Source: Enterococcus avium ATCC 14025
GTDB lineage: Bacteria > Bacillota > Bacilli > Lactobacillales > Enterococcaceae
Length of the DNA stretch: 64,000 nucleotides
Reading direction: 5' to 3'
Assembly: GCF_000406965.1 (NCBI RefSeq)
Contig: NZ_KE136365.1
Span: 304,175-368,174 of the forward strand
Shown here: positions 32,267 through 44,373 of the stretch, in pieces
Layout: every line of letters begins with the position of its first letter
How positions within the stretch are numbered: the first letter of the stretch is position 1
Notes under the pieces: generated by a model
What the model saw: only the letters and a program-made list of their open reading frames with translations
Database searches by the model: none
Told to the model about the DNA's origin: nothing
Made by a program: the position numbers and the translations under genes

Positions 32267-33124
32267 ATGATTCGTGTAGAAAATCTCTTTTATCATTATC
32301 CCAATAGCAAAACGCCTACTTTGAAAGAGATAACTTTTGAAGTAAAAAAGGGGGAAATATTTGGATTTTTAGGTCCTTCCGGCGCTGGGAAAAGTACTCT
32401 TCAAAAAATCCTAACGGGAACTCTTTCTGGTTATCAGGGAAATGTGTCTGTAATGAATCATTCTCTTAAACATCTACCTGAAGATTATTATGAAAAGATC
32501 GGTGTTGATTTTGAGTTTCCAAATTTTTACGGGAAATTCACGGCTTTAGAGAATTTAACTTATTTTTCTTCTTTATATAAGCAAGATCCTTTAGATCCAC
32601 AACCTTTTTTGACTCGGATGAACCTGTGGCAGGATAGAAAAAAGACAGTTAATCGTTTTTCAAAAGGGATGAAAACACGCTTAGGTTTTATTCGTTGTTT
32701 ACTCCATAATCCAGATCTTCTATTTCTAGACGAACCCACGAGTGGTTTAGACCCATCGAATGCCCGAATACTTAAAGACATGGTTAAAGATTTGAAAAAA
32801 GACGGAAAAACCATCATTCTAACGACTCATAACATGCATGATGCAGAGGAACTCTGTGATCGTGTCGCCTTTATTGTGGACGGCGAGATACGAGCATTAA
32901 ATACTCCAACTGCTTTTCGTCGTTCTAATGCTGTTAATTGGGTAACTTATACTTTTCTCAATCAAGATAATAGGGAAAAAGAATGTCATGTGCCACTAGA
33001 TGACTTGCACTCTGATCAGCATTTCTTACATCTATTGGCAGAAAAGAAAATCACTCGAATTCATTCTCGAGAAAAAAATCTAGAGGATGTTTTCATTTCA
33101 TTAACAGGAAGGCGATTGCAATGA
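32267..33124 (+). CDS. ABC transporter ATP-binding protein (multidrug-type exporter)
   Basis: 285 residues. Walker A GPSGAGKST (residues 36-44), signature FSKGMKTRLG, Walker B LLFLDEPTSGLD and the switch histidine in LTTHNMHD are all intact. The C-terminal 60 residues form the extra domain common in drug and lantibiotic exporters. Overlapping the first permease by four bases, it powers a heteromeric exporter with the next two gene products. The substrate is unknown; related three-gene sets are annotated as fluoroquinolone exporters. Confidence 0.93.
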   Translation: MIRVENLFYHYPNSKTPTLKEITFEVKKGEIFGFLGPSGAGKSTLQKILTGTLSGYQGNVSVMNHSLKHLPEDYYEKIGVDFEFPNFYGKFTALENLTYFSSLYKQDPLDPQPFLTRMNLWQDRKKTVNRFSKGMKTRLGFIRCLLHNPDLLFLDEPTSGLDPSNARILKDMVKDLKKDGKTIILTTHNMHDAEELCDRVAFIVDGEIRALNTPTAFRRSNAVNWVTYTFLNQDNREKECHVPLDDLHSDQHFLHLLAEKKITRIHSREKNLEDVFISLTGRRLQ

Positions 33125-33834
33125 GACTCCTTTATACGATCAAAAACGACATGCGGTATCAAGCAAAATACGGTTTCTATTTCATTTATACGATACTGAC
33201 GATTGTGTATATTTTGATTCTTCGACCTATCACCGACCTAACGATTAAAGGTTGGGCTGGAAGTTTGATTGTACTTAGCGATCCTGCCGTATTGGGCTAT
33301 TTTTTTATCGGCGGCATTTGGCTCTTGGAGAAAGACGAGGATCTGCATAACTACATCAGAATCACACCGCTGAAAACGACGGAATATGTGTTGAGCAAGA
33401 TTATTTCTTTAGGAGCGGTTTCTACCTTGTCAGCTACGTTTATCGGTGTTATCTCCTTACCTTTGCAGCACCCGTTTTTATTAGCCGCGATCGTTTTTCT
33501 TTCCTCATGCTTCTTTACGTTGATTGGATTGATTTTTGCAACCTTCGCTAAAACGGTCAATGGCTATTTACTGACCAGTGTACCACCCGCTCTTTTACTT
33601 TTAACACCAGCGATTTTATCGGCTCTTGGAATTGAATTTCCCTTTGCAAAATTAGTCCCTGGGACAGTTGTACTCGAATTAATCAACAACATTTTACTCA
33701 ATCAAACAGACGGATTTTTCTTTTATATCATTGAGTTATTGCTGTGGATCGGACTGACTTTTTGGCTGGCACTTCATTTTGTTCGCCGAGAAACAGGATA
33801 CGGCAGGAGGACGAAATATGCGGCAGACACTTAA
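33121..33834 (+). CDS. ABC exporter permease subunit 1
   Basis: 237 residues with about six membrane helices (FIYTILTIVYILIL, VLGYFFIGGIWLL, and four more). The pattern, including WLLEKDEDLHNYIRITPLKTTEYVLSKI, is that of ABC-2-type permeases of the fluoroquinolone-export family. Its start ATGA overlaps the ATPase stop, and its 3' end overlaps the next permease by 17 bases, which implies coupled translation and a heterodimeric membrane part. Confidence 0.85.
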   Translation: MRLLYTIKNDMRYQAKYGFYFIYTILTIVYILILRPITDLTIKGWAGSLIVLSDPAVLGYFFIGGIWLLEKDEDLHNYIRITPLKTTEYVLSKIISLGAVSTLSATFIGVISLPLQHPFLLAAIVFLSSCFFTLIGLIFATFAKTVNGYLLTSVPPALLLLTPAILSALGIEFPFAKLVPGTVVLELINNILLNQTDGFFFYIIELLLWIGLTFWLALHFVRRETGYGRRTKYAADT

Positions 33835-34528
33835 AGTTTTCTCGATTGGTATGCATGTTGTCATGCGGGACGCTATCATGCTATTTTTAATCCCTGCACC
33901 ATTCTTAGTTGGAATCACTTTTTACTATTTGCTTCCATGGTTGAATCAGCTTCTTTTAGAACGTTTCAGCTTTTCATTTGAAGAATGGTATCCCCTCGCA
34001 GATGGATTGATGATTATTTTGACACCGACCTTATTAACCATGTCCAGTGCCTTTTTGCTTTTGGAGGAATGTGATGAAGGACTTGGCAGTTATTATCAGA
34101 TTACACCGGCCAAACAATTTCACTATCTTATGGCTAGAATCGGACTTCCAGCACTCTGGGGATTTCTATGTGCGCTTGGGATTGCTAGTTGGTTTGGTCT
34201 TTCTCAGCTTTCGTTCTCCGTTATCATTGCCTGTTCATTTCTCGCTGACTTATTCGGCAGTAGCGTTGCAATCATGATCGTAGCTCTAGCATCAAATCGA
34301 GTAGAAGGTTTAGCGATCTCGAAGCTGACTGGGATTACTATGCTGGGAATGTTTATCGCTGGTTTTGTCTCTGATTCTTGGCGTTGGTTAGCAGGAATTC
34401 TTCCGAGCTTCTGGTTAGGAGAATTAATTTTAGAAAAAGCGCTCTGGTTTAATCTATTGCTTGGAACGGCAAGTAGCTTAATCTGGATTATTCTTTTCAC
34501 TAGAAGATTTATCAAAAAAATCAGGTAA
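33818..34528 (+). CDS. ABC exporter permease subunit 2
   Basis: 236 residues from the ATG at 33818 behind GCAGGAGG; an upstream in-frame ATG at 33779 lies inside the previous gene without a ribosome site. Six hydrophobic helices and LLEECDEGLGSYYQITPAKQ, which parallels LLEKDEDLHNYIRITPLKT of subunit 1, show that the two permeases are diverged paralogues. Last gene of the TetR operon, closed by the terminator at 34532. Confidence 0.85.
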   Translation: MRQTLKVFSIGMHVVMRDAIMLFLIPAPFLVGITFYYLLPWLNQLLLERFSFSFEEWYPLADGLMIILTPTLLTMSSAFLLLEECDEGLGSYYQITPAKQFHYLMARIGLPALWGFLCALGIASWFGLSQLSFSVIIACSFLADLFGSSVAIMIVALASNRVEGLAISKLTGITMLGMFIAGFVSDSWRWLAGILPSFWLGELILEKALWFNLLLGTASSLIWIILFTRRFIKKIR

Positions 34529-34531
34529 ACA

Positions 34532-34567
34532 AAAAGTCGAAATCCATATGATTGGATTTCGACTTTT
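34532..34567. terminator. Bidirectional terminator between ABC operon and metG
   Basis: 14-bp stem AAAAGTCGAAATCC/GGATTTCGACTTTT (34532-34545 with 34554-34567), with T runs on both strands between convergent genes. Confidence 0.85.
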
Positions 34568-34570
34568 CAT

Positions 34571-36592
<2,022 letters not shown>

Positions 36593-36842
36593 TTAAAAAT
36601 AGATTCCTACGTAGTATACCACAAAACCATATATGGTTTGAAAATTCCATCCATTAAATGGCGCTTTTTTTCCATTTATACCCATAAAAAAGAAAGCTTG
36701 CTTAGCGGTCCTTTATATAAAAATTCTAGAATTAAAAATTGATTCATTGAATTTCAAGTAATTTTTAATGAGAAAACTTGAGTCAACATGACGGAACCTA
36801 TAAAGAAAATACTACCTAATAGCGGTTTGATACTATCTTGTT

Positions 36843-37140
36843 TTATCTAGTATTCGTTAGGTGCGGTAAAAATGCGATAAGGCTTTTTTGATAGTAAATG
36901 TAACCCTGTTTTCCCTCTTTGCGCTTCCCGTCAATTGATACTCCATAACTATTCTCAGGGAAATTGATAGTCTGAACACCCTTTTCAATATGGATCGTTC
37001 ACAGAAAACGCCCCTTAGCACTTGCAGAAAAACGCTTGTTCCATTTGCTAATTATTATAAGAAATATAGAACATCGAGATTCCAAGTAACACAAAAATGA
37101 TCCTTCTCAGTCTATTGATCACTCGCCACTTTCGATCCAT
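36843..37140 (-). pseudogene. Decayed small membrane-protein gene
   Basis: ATG at 37140, after an AGGA site, opens MDRKWRVINRLRRIIFVLLG, a basic start and hydrophobic helix. After one frameshift the text continues SKWNKRFSASAKGRFL, an in-frame TGA, then TIHIEKGVQTINFPENSYG, VSIDGKRKEGKQGYIYYQK and SLIAFLPHLTNTR before TAA. The pieces read as one former protein of about 100 residues with an N-terminal helix and an extracytoplasmic beta-rich part. I do not recognise the family. Two lesions make it non-functional unless sequencing errors explain both. Confidence 0.5.
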
Positions 37141-37202
37141 TACAAATCCTGATTTCTTATTTAACTGCACGTAGTTTAACACGACAGCATTCAATAAAAA
37201 TG

Positions 37203-37240
37203 TTATAAAAAAACAGCGAATCCAAGAAGACTCGCTGCGA
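37203..37240 (-). terminator. Probable terminator of the XRE/DUF2200 operon
   Basis: CAGCGA/TCGCTG arms (about 37208-37237) followed on the minus strand by seven T, directly beyond the stop at 37244. Confidence 0.6.
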
Positions 37241-37243
37241 CAA

Positions 37244-37588
37244 TTATTTCCGTAAGATTTTTTCCATCTTCTTACCTTTAGCTAATTCATCCACTAATTT
37301 GTCCATATAACGGATTTTCTGCATCAAAGGATCTTCAATATCCTCCACTCGATAGCCGCAGATTACACCTTTGATCAAAGAAACATTTTCATTCAATTCT
37401 GGAGCTTCAGCAAAAAAAGTTTCCATATCATTGCCAGAATCAATTTGCTTTTGCAAACCTTCTTCGTCATATCCAGTCAACCAATAAATAACTTGATCTA
37501 ATTCTTCCTTACTTCGACCCTTTTTTTCGATCTTTTTAAGGTACAGCAGATAGATCGAACCAAAGCTCATTTTAAATATTTTACTCAT
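37244..37588 (-). CDS. DUF2200-family protein
   Basis: 114 residues, of the usual length for this small uncharacterised family (motifs KMSFGSIYLLYLKKIEKKGR, then VIYWLTGYDEEGL and CGYRVEDIEDPLMQKIRYMD). No signal, helix or catalytic motif was seen. It lies 15 bp behind the XRE regulator gene and is likely cotranscribed. Its function is unknown in general. Confidence 0.8.
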   Translation of the reverse strand: MSKIFKMSFGSIYLLYLKKIEKKGRSKEELDQVIYWLTGYDEEGLQKQIDSGNDMETFFAEAPELNENVSLIKGVICGYRVEDIEDPLMQKIRYMDKLVDELAKGKKMEKILRK

Positions 37589-37603
37589 TTGCGAACCTCT
37601 TCT

Positions 37604-38119
37604 CTAAATAAAATGCAAAGCGATCGTAAATAAACACGTGAGTATAATCGTAACTATTCCGAGAATCTTCATTTGTTTTAGTTCTTTTTTGAATTTCTCT
37701 TCATTGCCTTTTAACTGAGCAATTTTCCCTTTAAATACGCATAACGTAAAAAAGTTTGTTAATGAAGCCGCACTGATAAAAGACACGGCTCCAGTATTAC
37801 TCATTTCTGGAAGTGAATACATCATGACAATCAAAAGAATCGCGGTTAAGACAGGTCCTATAAAGTATACCCATGACAAATTTACAATTTCTTCTCTTCG
37901 TTTAATTTCATTCACTACAGTTGAATCTTCTAATAATAAGTCATCTAACGAAACATGAAATACTTTTGCCAGACGCAAGACACTTTCAATATCGGGCACG
38001 GTCCTTCCGGTTTCCCAATTTGAAATGGTTCGTTTCGATACAAAAATTTTATCTGCTAATTCTTCCTGTGTCCATTTTACAGTTTGTCGTTCCAATTTGA
38101 TTCGTTGACTGATTTCCAT
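37604..38119 (-). CDS. XRE-family regulator with membrane segments
   Basis: 171 residues from the ATG at 38119 (GAAGGTG upstream); an in-frame extension to 38155 lacks a site. Residues about 5-60 form a Cro/C1 helix-turn-helix (WTQEELADKIFVSKRTISNW, then ETGRTVPD). The rest has three hydrophobic helices (VYFIGPVLTAILLIVMMY; FISAASLTNFFTLCVF; ILGIVTIILTCLFTIALHF). Such membrane-tied repressors often sense envelope stress or control a neighbouring small protein, here the DUF2200 gene. Confidence 0.85.
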   Translation of the reverse strand: MEISQRIKLERQTVKWTQEELADKIFVSKRTISNWETGRTVPDIESVLRLAKVFHVSLDDLLLEDSTVVNEIKRREEIVNLSWVYFIGPVLTAILLIVMMYSLPEMSNTGAVSFISAASLTNFFTLCVFKGKIAQLKGNEEKFKKELKQMKILGIVTIILTCLFTIALHFI

Positions 38120-38221
38120 CTGTTCACCTTCAATAGTTGAATTTACTACTTTCAAACTATCTGATTTGCGAAAAACTGTCGAGAGAAAGTTCTTTCCACC
38201 CTTGATATGATAACATTTGCG

Positions 38222-39391
38222 TTAACGCGTTACACCATCTTTCCTAGCTGCCTCGGCGACCTTCATGGTAATCAAATCCACTAAATTTTCATCAAAAGCA
38301 GAGGGAATGATGTAGTCAGAGTTCAGTTCGCTATAAGGAATCGAGTCTGCTATTGCATGTGCACAGGCCAATTTCATCCGCGAGGTAATTTTTGTCGCTT
38401 CAGCAGTGAATGCTCCTCGGAACAATCCTGGAAAAGCTAAAACATTATTAATTTGATTTGGAAAATCTGAACGACCCGTTCCCACTACTGAGGCGCCACC
38501 AGCGATCGCTTCGGCATAAGTAATCTCTGGTTCTGGATTGGCCATCGGAAAGACAATGTTTCCGTCATTCATAGACGCAACCATTTCTTTAGTAACTAGA
38601 TTAGGCGCAGAAACACCGATGAAGACATCTGCCCCTACAAAAGCTTCCGCCATCGTACCAGAAAAATCTTTTGGCGCGATCAATTCTAGTATCTCTTTTT
38701 CTACAAATGTCGCATTCGCCATCTGTTCATTCAAAGCGCCATCTTTATTAAACGCTAGGATGTTTTTCACTCCCAGATCAATTAACATGTGGATAATTGC
38801 ACTGCCGGCCGCGCCTGTTCCCGAGATCACGACCTTCAAATCTTTCGCTTCCTTCTTAACCAGCTTCAATGCATTAATTAAGGCTGCCGTCACAACAACA
38901 GCAGTTCCATGCTGATCATCGTGAAAAACTGGGATGTCCAATGCTTCGATCAAGGCGCGTTCAATCTCTACACAACGTGGGGCACTAATATCTTCCAAAT
39001 TGATTCCGCCAAAAGTAGGCGCGATCGCTTTAACAATTTGGATAATTTCCTGCGGATCCTTTGTGTTTAAACAAATCGGTACAGCATCGATGTCTGCAAA
39101 CTCTTTGAATAGCAGTGCTTTTCCTTCCATCACCGGCAAGGCAGCCTCTGGTCCGATATCCCCCAAGCCTAAAACAGCTGTGCCGTCCGTAACAACCGCG
39201 ACACTATTACTTTTCCAAGTATAGTCATACGCTTTATTTTTATCTTCGGCAATTTTCCGACAAGGCTCCGCTACCCCTGGCGTATAGGCTAAAGATAAAT
39301 CATCTTTGTTGTGGACTTTGGCTTTGCTAGTAACTTCAATCTTTCCATGCCATTTTTCATGTGCGGTTAAGGCTTCATCATAAATAGTCAT
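38222..39391 (-). CDS. NAD-dependent malic enzyme
   Basis: 389 residues from the ATG at 39391 (TTGGAGAG upstream), overlapping the end of fumC by 14 bases. The short bacterial malic-enzyme form is clear from LSLAYTPGVAEPCRKIAE, VAVVTDGTAVLGLGDIGPEA and the nucleotide site VVISGTGAAGSAI. It decarboxylates malate to pyruvate with NAD. Next to fumarase it converts fumarate to malate to pyruvate, a small C4-acid route; no malate permease or two-component system is beside it. Confidence 0.93.
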   Translation of the reverse strand: MTIYDEALTAHEKWHGKIEVTSKAKVHNKDDLSLAYTPGVAEPCRKIAEDKNKAYDYTWKSNSVAVVTDGTAVLGLGDIGPEAALPVMEGKALLFKEFADIDAVPICLNTKDPQEIIQIVKAIAPTFGGINLEDISAPRCVEIERALIEALDIPVFHDDQHGTAVVVTAALINALKLVKKEAKDLKVVISGTGAAGSAIIHMLIDLGVKNILAFNKDGALNEQMANATFVEKEILELIAPKDFSGTMAEAFVGADVFIGVSAPNLVTKEMVASMNDGNIVFPMANPEPEITYAEAIAGGASVVGTGRSDFPNQINNVLAFPGLFRGAFTAEATKITSRMKLACAHAIADSIPYSELNSDYIIPSAFDENLVDLITMKVAEAARKDGVTR

Positions 39392-40760
39392 CAACATTCT
39401 CTCCAATCATTTTTTCCGGACGAACCCAGTTCTCATATTCTTCCTCTGTCACATAACCTAACGATAAAGCAGAATCCTTCAAAGTCGTTCCCTCGTTGAA
39501 AGCTTTCTTAGCAATTTCAGCACCTTTATCGTAGCCAATATGCGTATTCAAAGCCGTCACCAGCATTAGAGACTGTTCCAAAAGGTCTGCCATCCGATCC
39601 TCGTTTACAACCAATCCCTTTAAGCATTTATCACTAAAGGAATGCAGCGCATCTGTCAGCAATCGAATACTTTGCAGCAGGTCAAAAGCAATCAATGGTA
39701 AATAAACATTCAACTCAAAATTTCCCTGTGAGGCCGCAATCCCAATTGCCGTATCATTCCCCATTACTTGTACTGCGACCATCGCTAACGCCTCGCACTG
39801 TGTCGGATTAACCTTACCCGGCATGATCGAGCTCCCAGGTTCGTTAGCTGGCAGGGTAATCTCCCCTAACCCACTACGAGGCCCACTTGCTAACCATCGG
39901 ATATCATTTGCCATTTTCATACAATTCGCTGCCAATGCCTTTAACGCGCCGCTAACATAAACAACCGCATCGCGATTGGCTAATGCGTGAAACTTGTTAG
40001 TTTCTCCGCTAAATTGAATCCCAGTCTCTTCGTTCAACGCTTCAATAAATGCTCGCTCATAAGCTTTCGATGCATTCAGACCGGTCCCAACAGCTGTACC
40101 GCCAATTGCTAACTGTCGCAATTCTGTTAAACTATTGGCCAACATCGTTGCATTATGCTCTAGGGATGAACGCCAACCGCTGACTTCCTGTGCAAAGGTC
40201 ACTGGAGTCGCATCTTGTAAATGCGTCCGTCCAATTTTAATCACATGCTGATTCTTTTCTTCTAATTCTTTTAATACACTGACCATCTCATGGATTGCCG
40301 GTAGTAAAGTTCTCTCAATAGCAAATGTTCCAGCAATGTGTAGCGCAGTTGGAAAAACGTCATTTGAGCTTTGAGACATATTCACATCATCGTTCGGATG
40401 AACAGTCAAATCCTTTTGACTTGCCAAATGAGCAATGACTTCATTTGCATTCATATTACTCTGTGTGCCGCTGCCTGTCTGCCAAACCACCAATGGAAAT
40501 TCATCCCAGTTTTCACCTTTTAACAGCAGATCAGCGGCATACTGAATCGCCAATGCCTTTTCCGCAGCTAGTTTTCCCGTCCTCTGATTGGCCACAGCTG
40601 CCATTTTTTTTACCAATACAAGAGCACGCAATAATTCCGGTGGCATTTTTTCACCGCCAATCTTAAAATTTTGGCGACTTCGTTCGGTTTGCGCCCCCCA
40701 CCAAGCCTCTTTTGGCACTTCAATTGGGCCCATTGAATCATATTCCGTTCGTGTTTTCAT
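39378..40760 (-). CDS. fumC: Fumarate hydratase, class II
   Basis: 460 residues, typical for class II fumarases. The signature GSSIMPGKVNPTQCE, the substrate loop and SGTQSNMNANEV/TGSGTQSN are present, with the catalytic set seen in GRTHLQDATPVTF. It catalyses reversible hydration of fumarate to malate, without an iron-sulfur cluster. First gene of a two-gene operon with malic enzyme. Confidence 0.95.
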   Translation of the reverse strand: MKTRTEYDSMGPIEVPKEAWWGAQTERSRQNFKIGGEKMPPELLRALVLVKKMAAVANQRTGKLAAEKALAIQYAADLLLKGENWDEFPLVVWQTGSGTQSNMNANEVIAHLASQKDLTVHPNDDVNMSQSSNDVFPTALHIAGTFAIERTLLPAIHEMVSVLKELEEKNQHVIKIGRTHLQDATPVTFAQEVSGWRSSLEHNATMLANSLTELRQLAIGGTAVGTGLNASKAYERAFIEALNEETGIQFSGETNKFHALANRDAVVYVSGALKALAANCMKMANDIRWLASGPRSGLGEITLPANEPGSSIMPGKVNPTQCEALAMVAVQVMGNDTAIGIAASQGNFELNVYLPLIAFDLLQSIRLLTDALHSFSDKCLKGLVVNEDRMADLLEQSLMLVTALNTHIGYDKGAEIAKKAFNEGTTLKDSALSLGYVTEEEYENWVRPEKMIGENVDDYL

Positions 40761-40847
40761 ACATTCGACTCCTTGTTTATATTAGGAGGAACTGAAATAC
40801 TTATTCTCCTATTTTGTACAATTATCTCTTATTTATACTGAAATGGA

Positions 40848-40885
40848 TACAAAAAAAGTACAAAAGCGATCAAACTTTTGTACTT
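40848..40885 (-). terminator. Rho-independent terminator of relA-dtd
   Basis: 11-bp stem AAGTACAAAAG/CTTTTGTACTT (40856-40866 with 40875-40885), followed on the minus strand by a T run, just beyond the dtd stop. Confidence 0.85.
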
Positions 40886-40891
40886 CGTTCG

Positions 40892-41338
40892 TTATTTATC
40901 TCTTGTGTCAAAAAGAATCGTGACAGGCCCATCATTGATTAATGCTACATCCATATCGCCACCGAATTCTCCGGTTTCAACGACTAACCCTGCTTTGCGT
41001 AGGCCTTCGTTGAAATATTCATATAAGGGAATCGCTGTTTCAGGGCGAGCTGCCTTTACGTAACTTGGTCGATTCCCTTTTTTCGTATCCGCATATAGTG
41101 TGAATTGTGAAACACTTAGAACGCTGCCGCCAACATCCTGCAATGACTGATTCATTTTTCCTCCTGCATCTTCAAAGACACGTAATAAAGGGATTTTGCG
41201 AATCAAATAATCCGCATCTTCCTGAGTATCCTCTTCATGAATGCCTAGAAGAATCATGAAGCCGCGACCGATCTTGCCGACAACTTGTTCATCAATTGTT
41301 ACACTTGCCTCACTCACACGTTGAATAACTGCTCGCAT
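40892..41338 (-). CDS. dtd: D-aminoacyl-tRNA deacylase
   Basis: 148 residues. The family motifs [17 protein letters not shown] and the Gly-cisPro region near [11 protein letters not shown] are intact. It removes D-amino acids (and glycine from tRNA-Ala) mischarged to tRNA. It follows relA by 10 bp, the common order in Firmicutes. Confidence 0.95.
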   Translation of the reverse strand: MRAVIQRVSEASVTIDEQVVGKIGRGFMILLGIHEEDTQEDADYLIRKIPLLRVFEDAGGKMNQSLQDVGGSVLSVSQFTLYADTKKGNRPSYVKAARPETAIPLYEYFNEGLRKAGLVVETGEFGGDMDVALINDGPVTILFDTRDK

Positions 41339-41348
41339 AAGAAACCTC

Positions 41349-43556
41349 CTACCCTTTCGTCCGTTTCACACTGTAGACATCTGGAATGGTCTTGACCTTA
41401 TCAACGATTGAATATAAATGATTCAAGTTTTGAATCTTAAAGGTCAAGTTGATGACAGCCAATCGATCTTTGGTTGGTTTTGCTTCGACGCTAACCAATT
41501 TTTTAGTCATACCGCTAACGATATTCAAAACATCGTTTAGCAAACCATCACGATTGAAGCCATAAATTTCCAAATCAGCATTATATTCTTGGACTGAATT
41601 TGTCGTATCTTCCCATTCCACTTCGATCAACCGCTGCTGAATATCTTTTTGCTTCGTAATATTCGGACAGTCGGATCGGTGAATCGAGATCCCGCGACCT
41701 TTAGTGATATAACCGACGATATTATCCCCTGGAACAGGATTACAACAATGACTGATCCGAATCAATAAATTGTCGATTCCTTGAATGACAATACCGCCTT
41801 CATGCCGTACCTTGATTTTTTCAGGCTCTTTGGGATTATTGACCATCTCATCAACAGCATCACGCTGTTTTTGCTTCATTTGTTCCCGACGTTCTTTTTC
41901 GGTTAGACGATTAGCAAAGGTCAAGGCGCTCATTTCACCAAAGCCAATCGCTGCATATAAATCTTCTTCACTGTGGAAATTGAACTTGTCCAGCACATCC
42001 GAAAGCTTGTCCTTCGTCAGCATCTCCTTCGGTACAAAGCCTAGATCATTGATGCATTTAACAACTGCATCATGACCTTTGGTAACATTTTCTTCCCGAT
42101 CTTGAGTTTTAAAGAACCGTTTGATTTTATTTTTTGCTTTACTGGTTTTAACCAAATTTAACCAATCACGACTTGGACCAAAGGAGTTAGCCGAGGTCAT
42201 AATTTCAATGATATCGCCATTTTTCAATTTATAATCCAACTGCACCATTTTGCCGTTAACCTTGGCTCCAGTTGTTTTATTACCAACATCGGTGTGGATA
42301 CTGTAAGCAAAATCCAATGGTCCCGAACCTTTAGGCAACTCCGTCACATCACCCTTAGGCGTAAATACGTAGACCTTATCACTGAAGATATCGCCCTTGA
42401 CGCTTTCCATAAATTCAGACGCATCGTAGCTTTCATCCTGCAGCTCGATGATCTCACGGAACCAATCCAACTGCTTGTTATCTTGTGTTGTTTCCTGCTT
42501 ATCAGTCTTGCCTTCTTTGTAGGCCCAGTGAGCTGCAACCCCGAACTCAGCGATTTGATGCATTTCATGAGTACGAATTTGAACTTCTACTGGATTGCCG
42601 CTCGGTCCGATGATTGTTGTATGAAGCGACTGATACATATTGGCCTTTGGCATCGCGATATAATCTTTAAAACGTCCCGGCATTGGTTTCCATTTCGTAT
42701 GAATCGCACCAAGCACAGCATAGCAATCCTTGATCGAATCCACGATTACACGAATTGCTAACAAATCATAGATTTCATCGAATTGTTTTTTCTGATCTCG
42801 CATTTTGCGATAAATTGAGTAGATATGTTTGGGACGACCATAGATATCGCCTTCGATCCCTAATTCTTTCGTTGCTTCTTTGATTTCTTCGACAGCTTCG
42901 GCAACAAAACCTTCTCGTTCATCACGTTTACTGCGCATCAAATGAACAATCCGGTAATACTGCTTTGGATTCAAATAGCGTAATGCGGTGTCTTCTAATT
43001 CCCATTTAATCCGGCTCATCCCTAAACGATCAGCTAGTGGGGCATAGATTTCCAGCGTTTCGCGGGCAATTCGACGTTGCTTGTCATCACGTAGATATTT
43101 CAGAGTCCGCATATTATGCAAACGATCGGCTAACTTGACCATGATGACGCGCAAATCCTGCGCCATCGCCAACAGCATTTTCCGGTGATTTTCTGCTAAT
43201 TGTTCTTCGTGAGACTTGTATTTGATTTTCCCTAATTTGGTGACGCCATCAACTAACGAAGCAACATCTTCACCAAATTCAACCTTCAAATCCTCTAATG
43301 TTACAGGCGTATCTTCTACAACATCATGTAAAAAACCTGTCGCAACCGTGTGAGGGTCCATATGTAAGTCCGCTAAAATCCCTGCAACTTGGATCGGATG
43401 AATAATGTAAGGCTCTCCTGATTTGCGAATCTGAGGCTTATGGGCTTCATATGCAAAGTCGTAGGCCTTTTGTACAAACGCCACGTGCTCTTTTCCCATG
43501 TACGTACTAACCATCCTGATGACGTCAGGACCGGTCAATTCAACTTCTTTTGCCAT
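41349..43556 (-). CDS. relA: Bifunctional (p)ppGpp synthetase/hydrolase RelA/SpoT (Rel)
   Basis: 735 residues, full length. The HD hydrolase domain ([36 protein letters not shown]) is followed by the synthetase domain ([40 protein letters not shown]), then TGS, a helical/zinc region ([20 protein letters not shown]) and a C-terminal ACT domain. All catalytic parts look intact, so it should be the housekeeping stringent-response enzyme. GGGGGA lies upstream of the ATG. Order: rsmE, relA, dtd on the minus strand. Confidence 0.97.
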   Translation of the reverse strand: MAKEVELTGPDVIRMVSTYMGKEHVAFVQKAYDFAYEAHKPQIRKSGEPYIIHPIQVAGILADLHMDPHTVATGFLHDVVEDTPVTLEDLKVEFGEDVASLVDGVTKLGKIKYKSHEEQLAENHRKMLLAMAQDLRVIMVKLADRLHNMRTLKYLRDDKQRRIARETLEIYAPLADRLGMSRIKWELEDTALRYLNPKQYYRIVHLMRSKRDEREGFVAEAVEEIKEATKELGIEGDIYGRPKHIYSIYRKMRDQKKQFDEIYDLLAIRVIVDSIKDCYAVLGAIHTKWKPMPGRFKDYIAMPKANMYQSLHTTIIGPSGNPVEVQIRTHEMHQIAEFGVAAHWAYKEGKTDKQETTQDNKQLDWFREIIELQDESYDASEFMESVKGDIFSDKVYVFTPKGDVTELPKGSGPLDFAYSIHTDVGNKTTGAKVNGKMVQLDYKLKNGDIIEIMTSANSFGPSRDWLNLVKTSKAKNKIKRFFKTQDREENVTKGHDAVVKCINDLGFVPKEMLTKDKLSDVLDKFNFHSEEDLYAAIGFGEMSALTFANRLTEKERREQMKQKQRDAVDEMVNNPKEPEKIKVRHEGGIVIQGIDNLLIRISHCCNPVPGDNIVGYITKGRGISIHRSDCPNITKQKDIQQRLIEVEWEDTTNSVQEYNADLEIYGFNRDGLLNDVLNIVSGMTKKLVSVEAKPTKDRLAVINLTFKIQNLNHLYSIVDKVKTIPDVYSVKRTKG

Positions 43557-43628
43557 GTGACGTTCCCCCTTGTTTTCTGAAAATGATTGTTCTTATTATA
43601 CAAACTCTCGTAAGCTTTTTCAATCAAA

Positions 43629-44372
43629 TCAGTGTTGTAGTTCATAATAGAAACTTGCCGCGCTCAAAAGATAGAAGGGCGCTGTTTCTGTTCGTAAAAT
43701 TCGTGGTCCTAAACCGCAAAGCTTTCCGCCAGCTTCCTGAAAATTTTCGATCTCTTTTGGAGTCAATCCACCCTCTGGACCAAACACGACTAATAATTTT
43801 TGTCCAGAAGTTAATTGTTGAAATGTTTGAACTAGCTGGGCTTGCTCTCCTTGCTTGGCCGATTCCTCGTAAGCGATCAAAACAGCGTCATAATCAGCAA
43901 AACCAGCGATCAATTCCTTTTCTGAAGCAAATTTCACCACTGGTAAGGCTTGACGATGGGATTGTTCCGCTGCTTCTTGCGCGATTTTATTCAACCGCTG
44001 CTGTTTTTTTTGCTGCTTCTTCGCATCCCACTTAGCTACCGAACTCTCACCAGGAAAGGCAATAAAATCATGGGCTCCGAGTTCTGTCCCTTTTTGGACG
44101 ATCAGCTCCAGTTTTTCCCCTTTCGGAAAACCGCTGGCGATCGTGATATCGATCGGTAATTCTCGTTGTAGTCGCTCTTTTTCAACCTCTTTCAACGTCA
44201 CCTTATCATTATCGATGGCGATGATTTTCGCTTTAATCGCAGTTTGATCATTGAATACGAGAAATACTTCCGCGTCGACCGTCATGCGCATCACACGCGA
44301 CATATGATGATGCGGCTCCCCGCTGATTTCTACAGTTGGTTCATATGCCTGATCTAAAAAATAGCGTTGCAT
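43629..44372 (-). CDS. rsmE: 16S rRNA m3U1498 methyltransferase
   Basis: 247 residues with the SPOUT-fold knot: VVFGPEGGLTPKEIENF and LGPRILRTETAPFYLLSA are the S-adenosylmethionine-binding signatures. It methylates U1498 of 16S rRNA. The start lies one base after the prmA stop, so the two are translated together. Confidence 0.94.
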   Translation of the reverse strand: MQRYFLDQAYEPTVEISGEPHHHMSRVMRMTVDAEVFLVFNDQTAIKAKIIAIDNDKVTLKEVEKERLQRELPIDITIASGFPKGEKLELIVQKGTELGAHDFIAFPGESSVAKWDAKKQQKKQQRLNKIAQEAAEQSHRQALPVVKFASEKELIAGFADYDAVLIAYEESAKQGEQAQLVQTFQQLTSGQKLLVVFGPEGGLTPKEIENFQEAGGKLCGLGPRILRTETAPFYLLSAASFYYELQH

Positions 44373-44373
44373 T

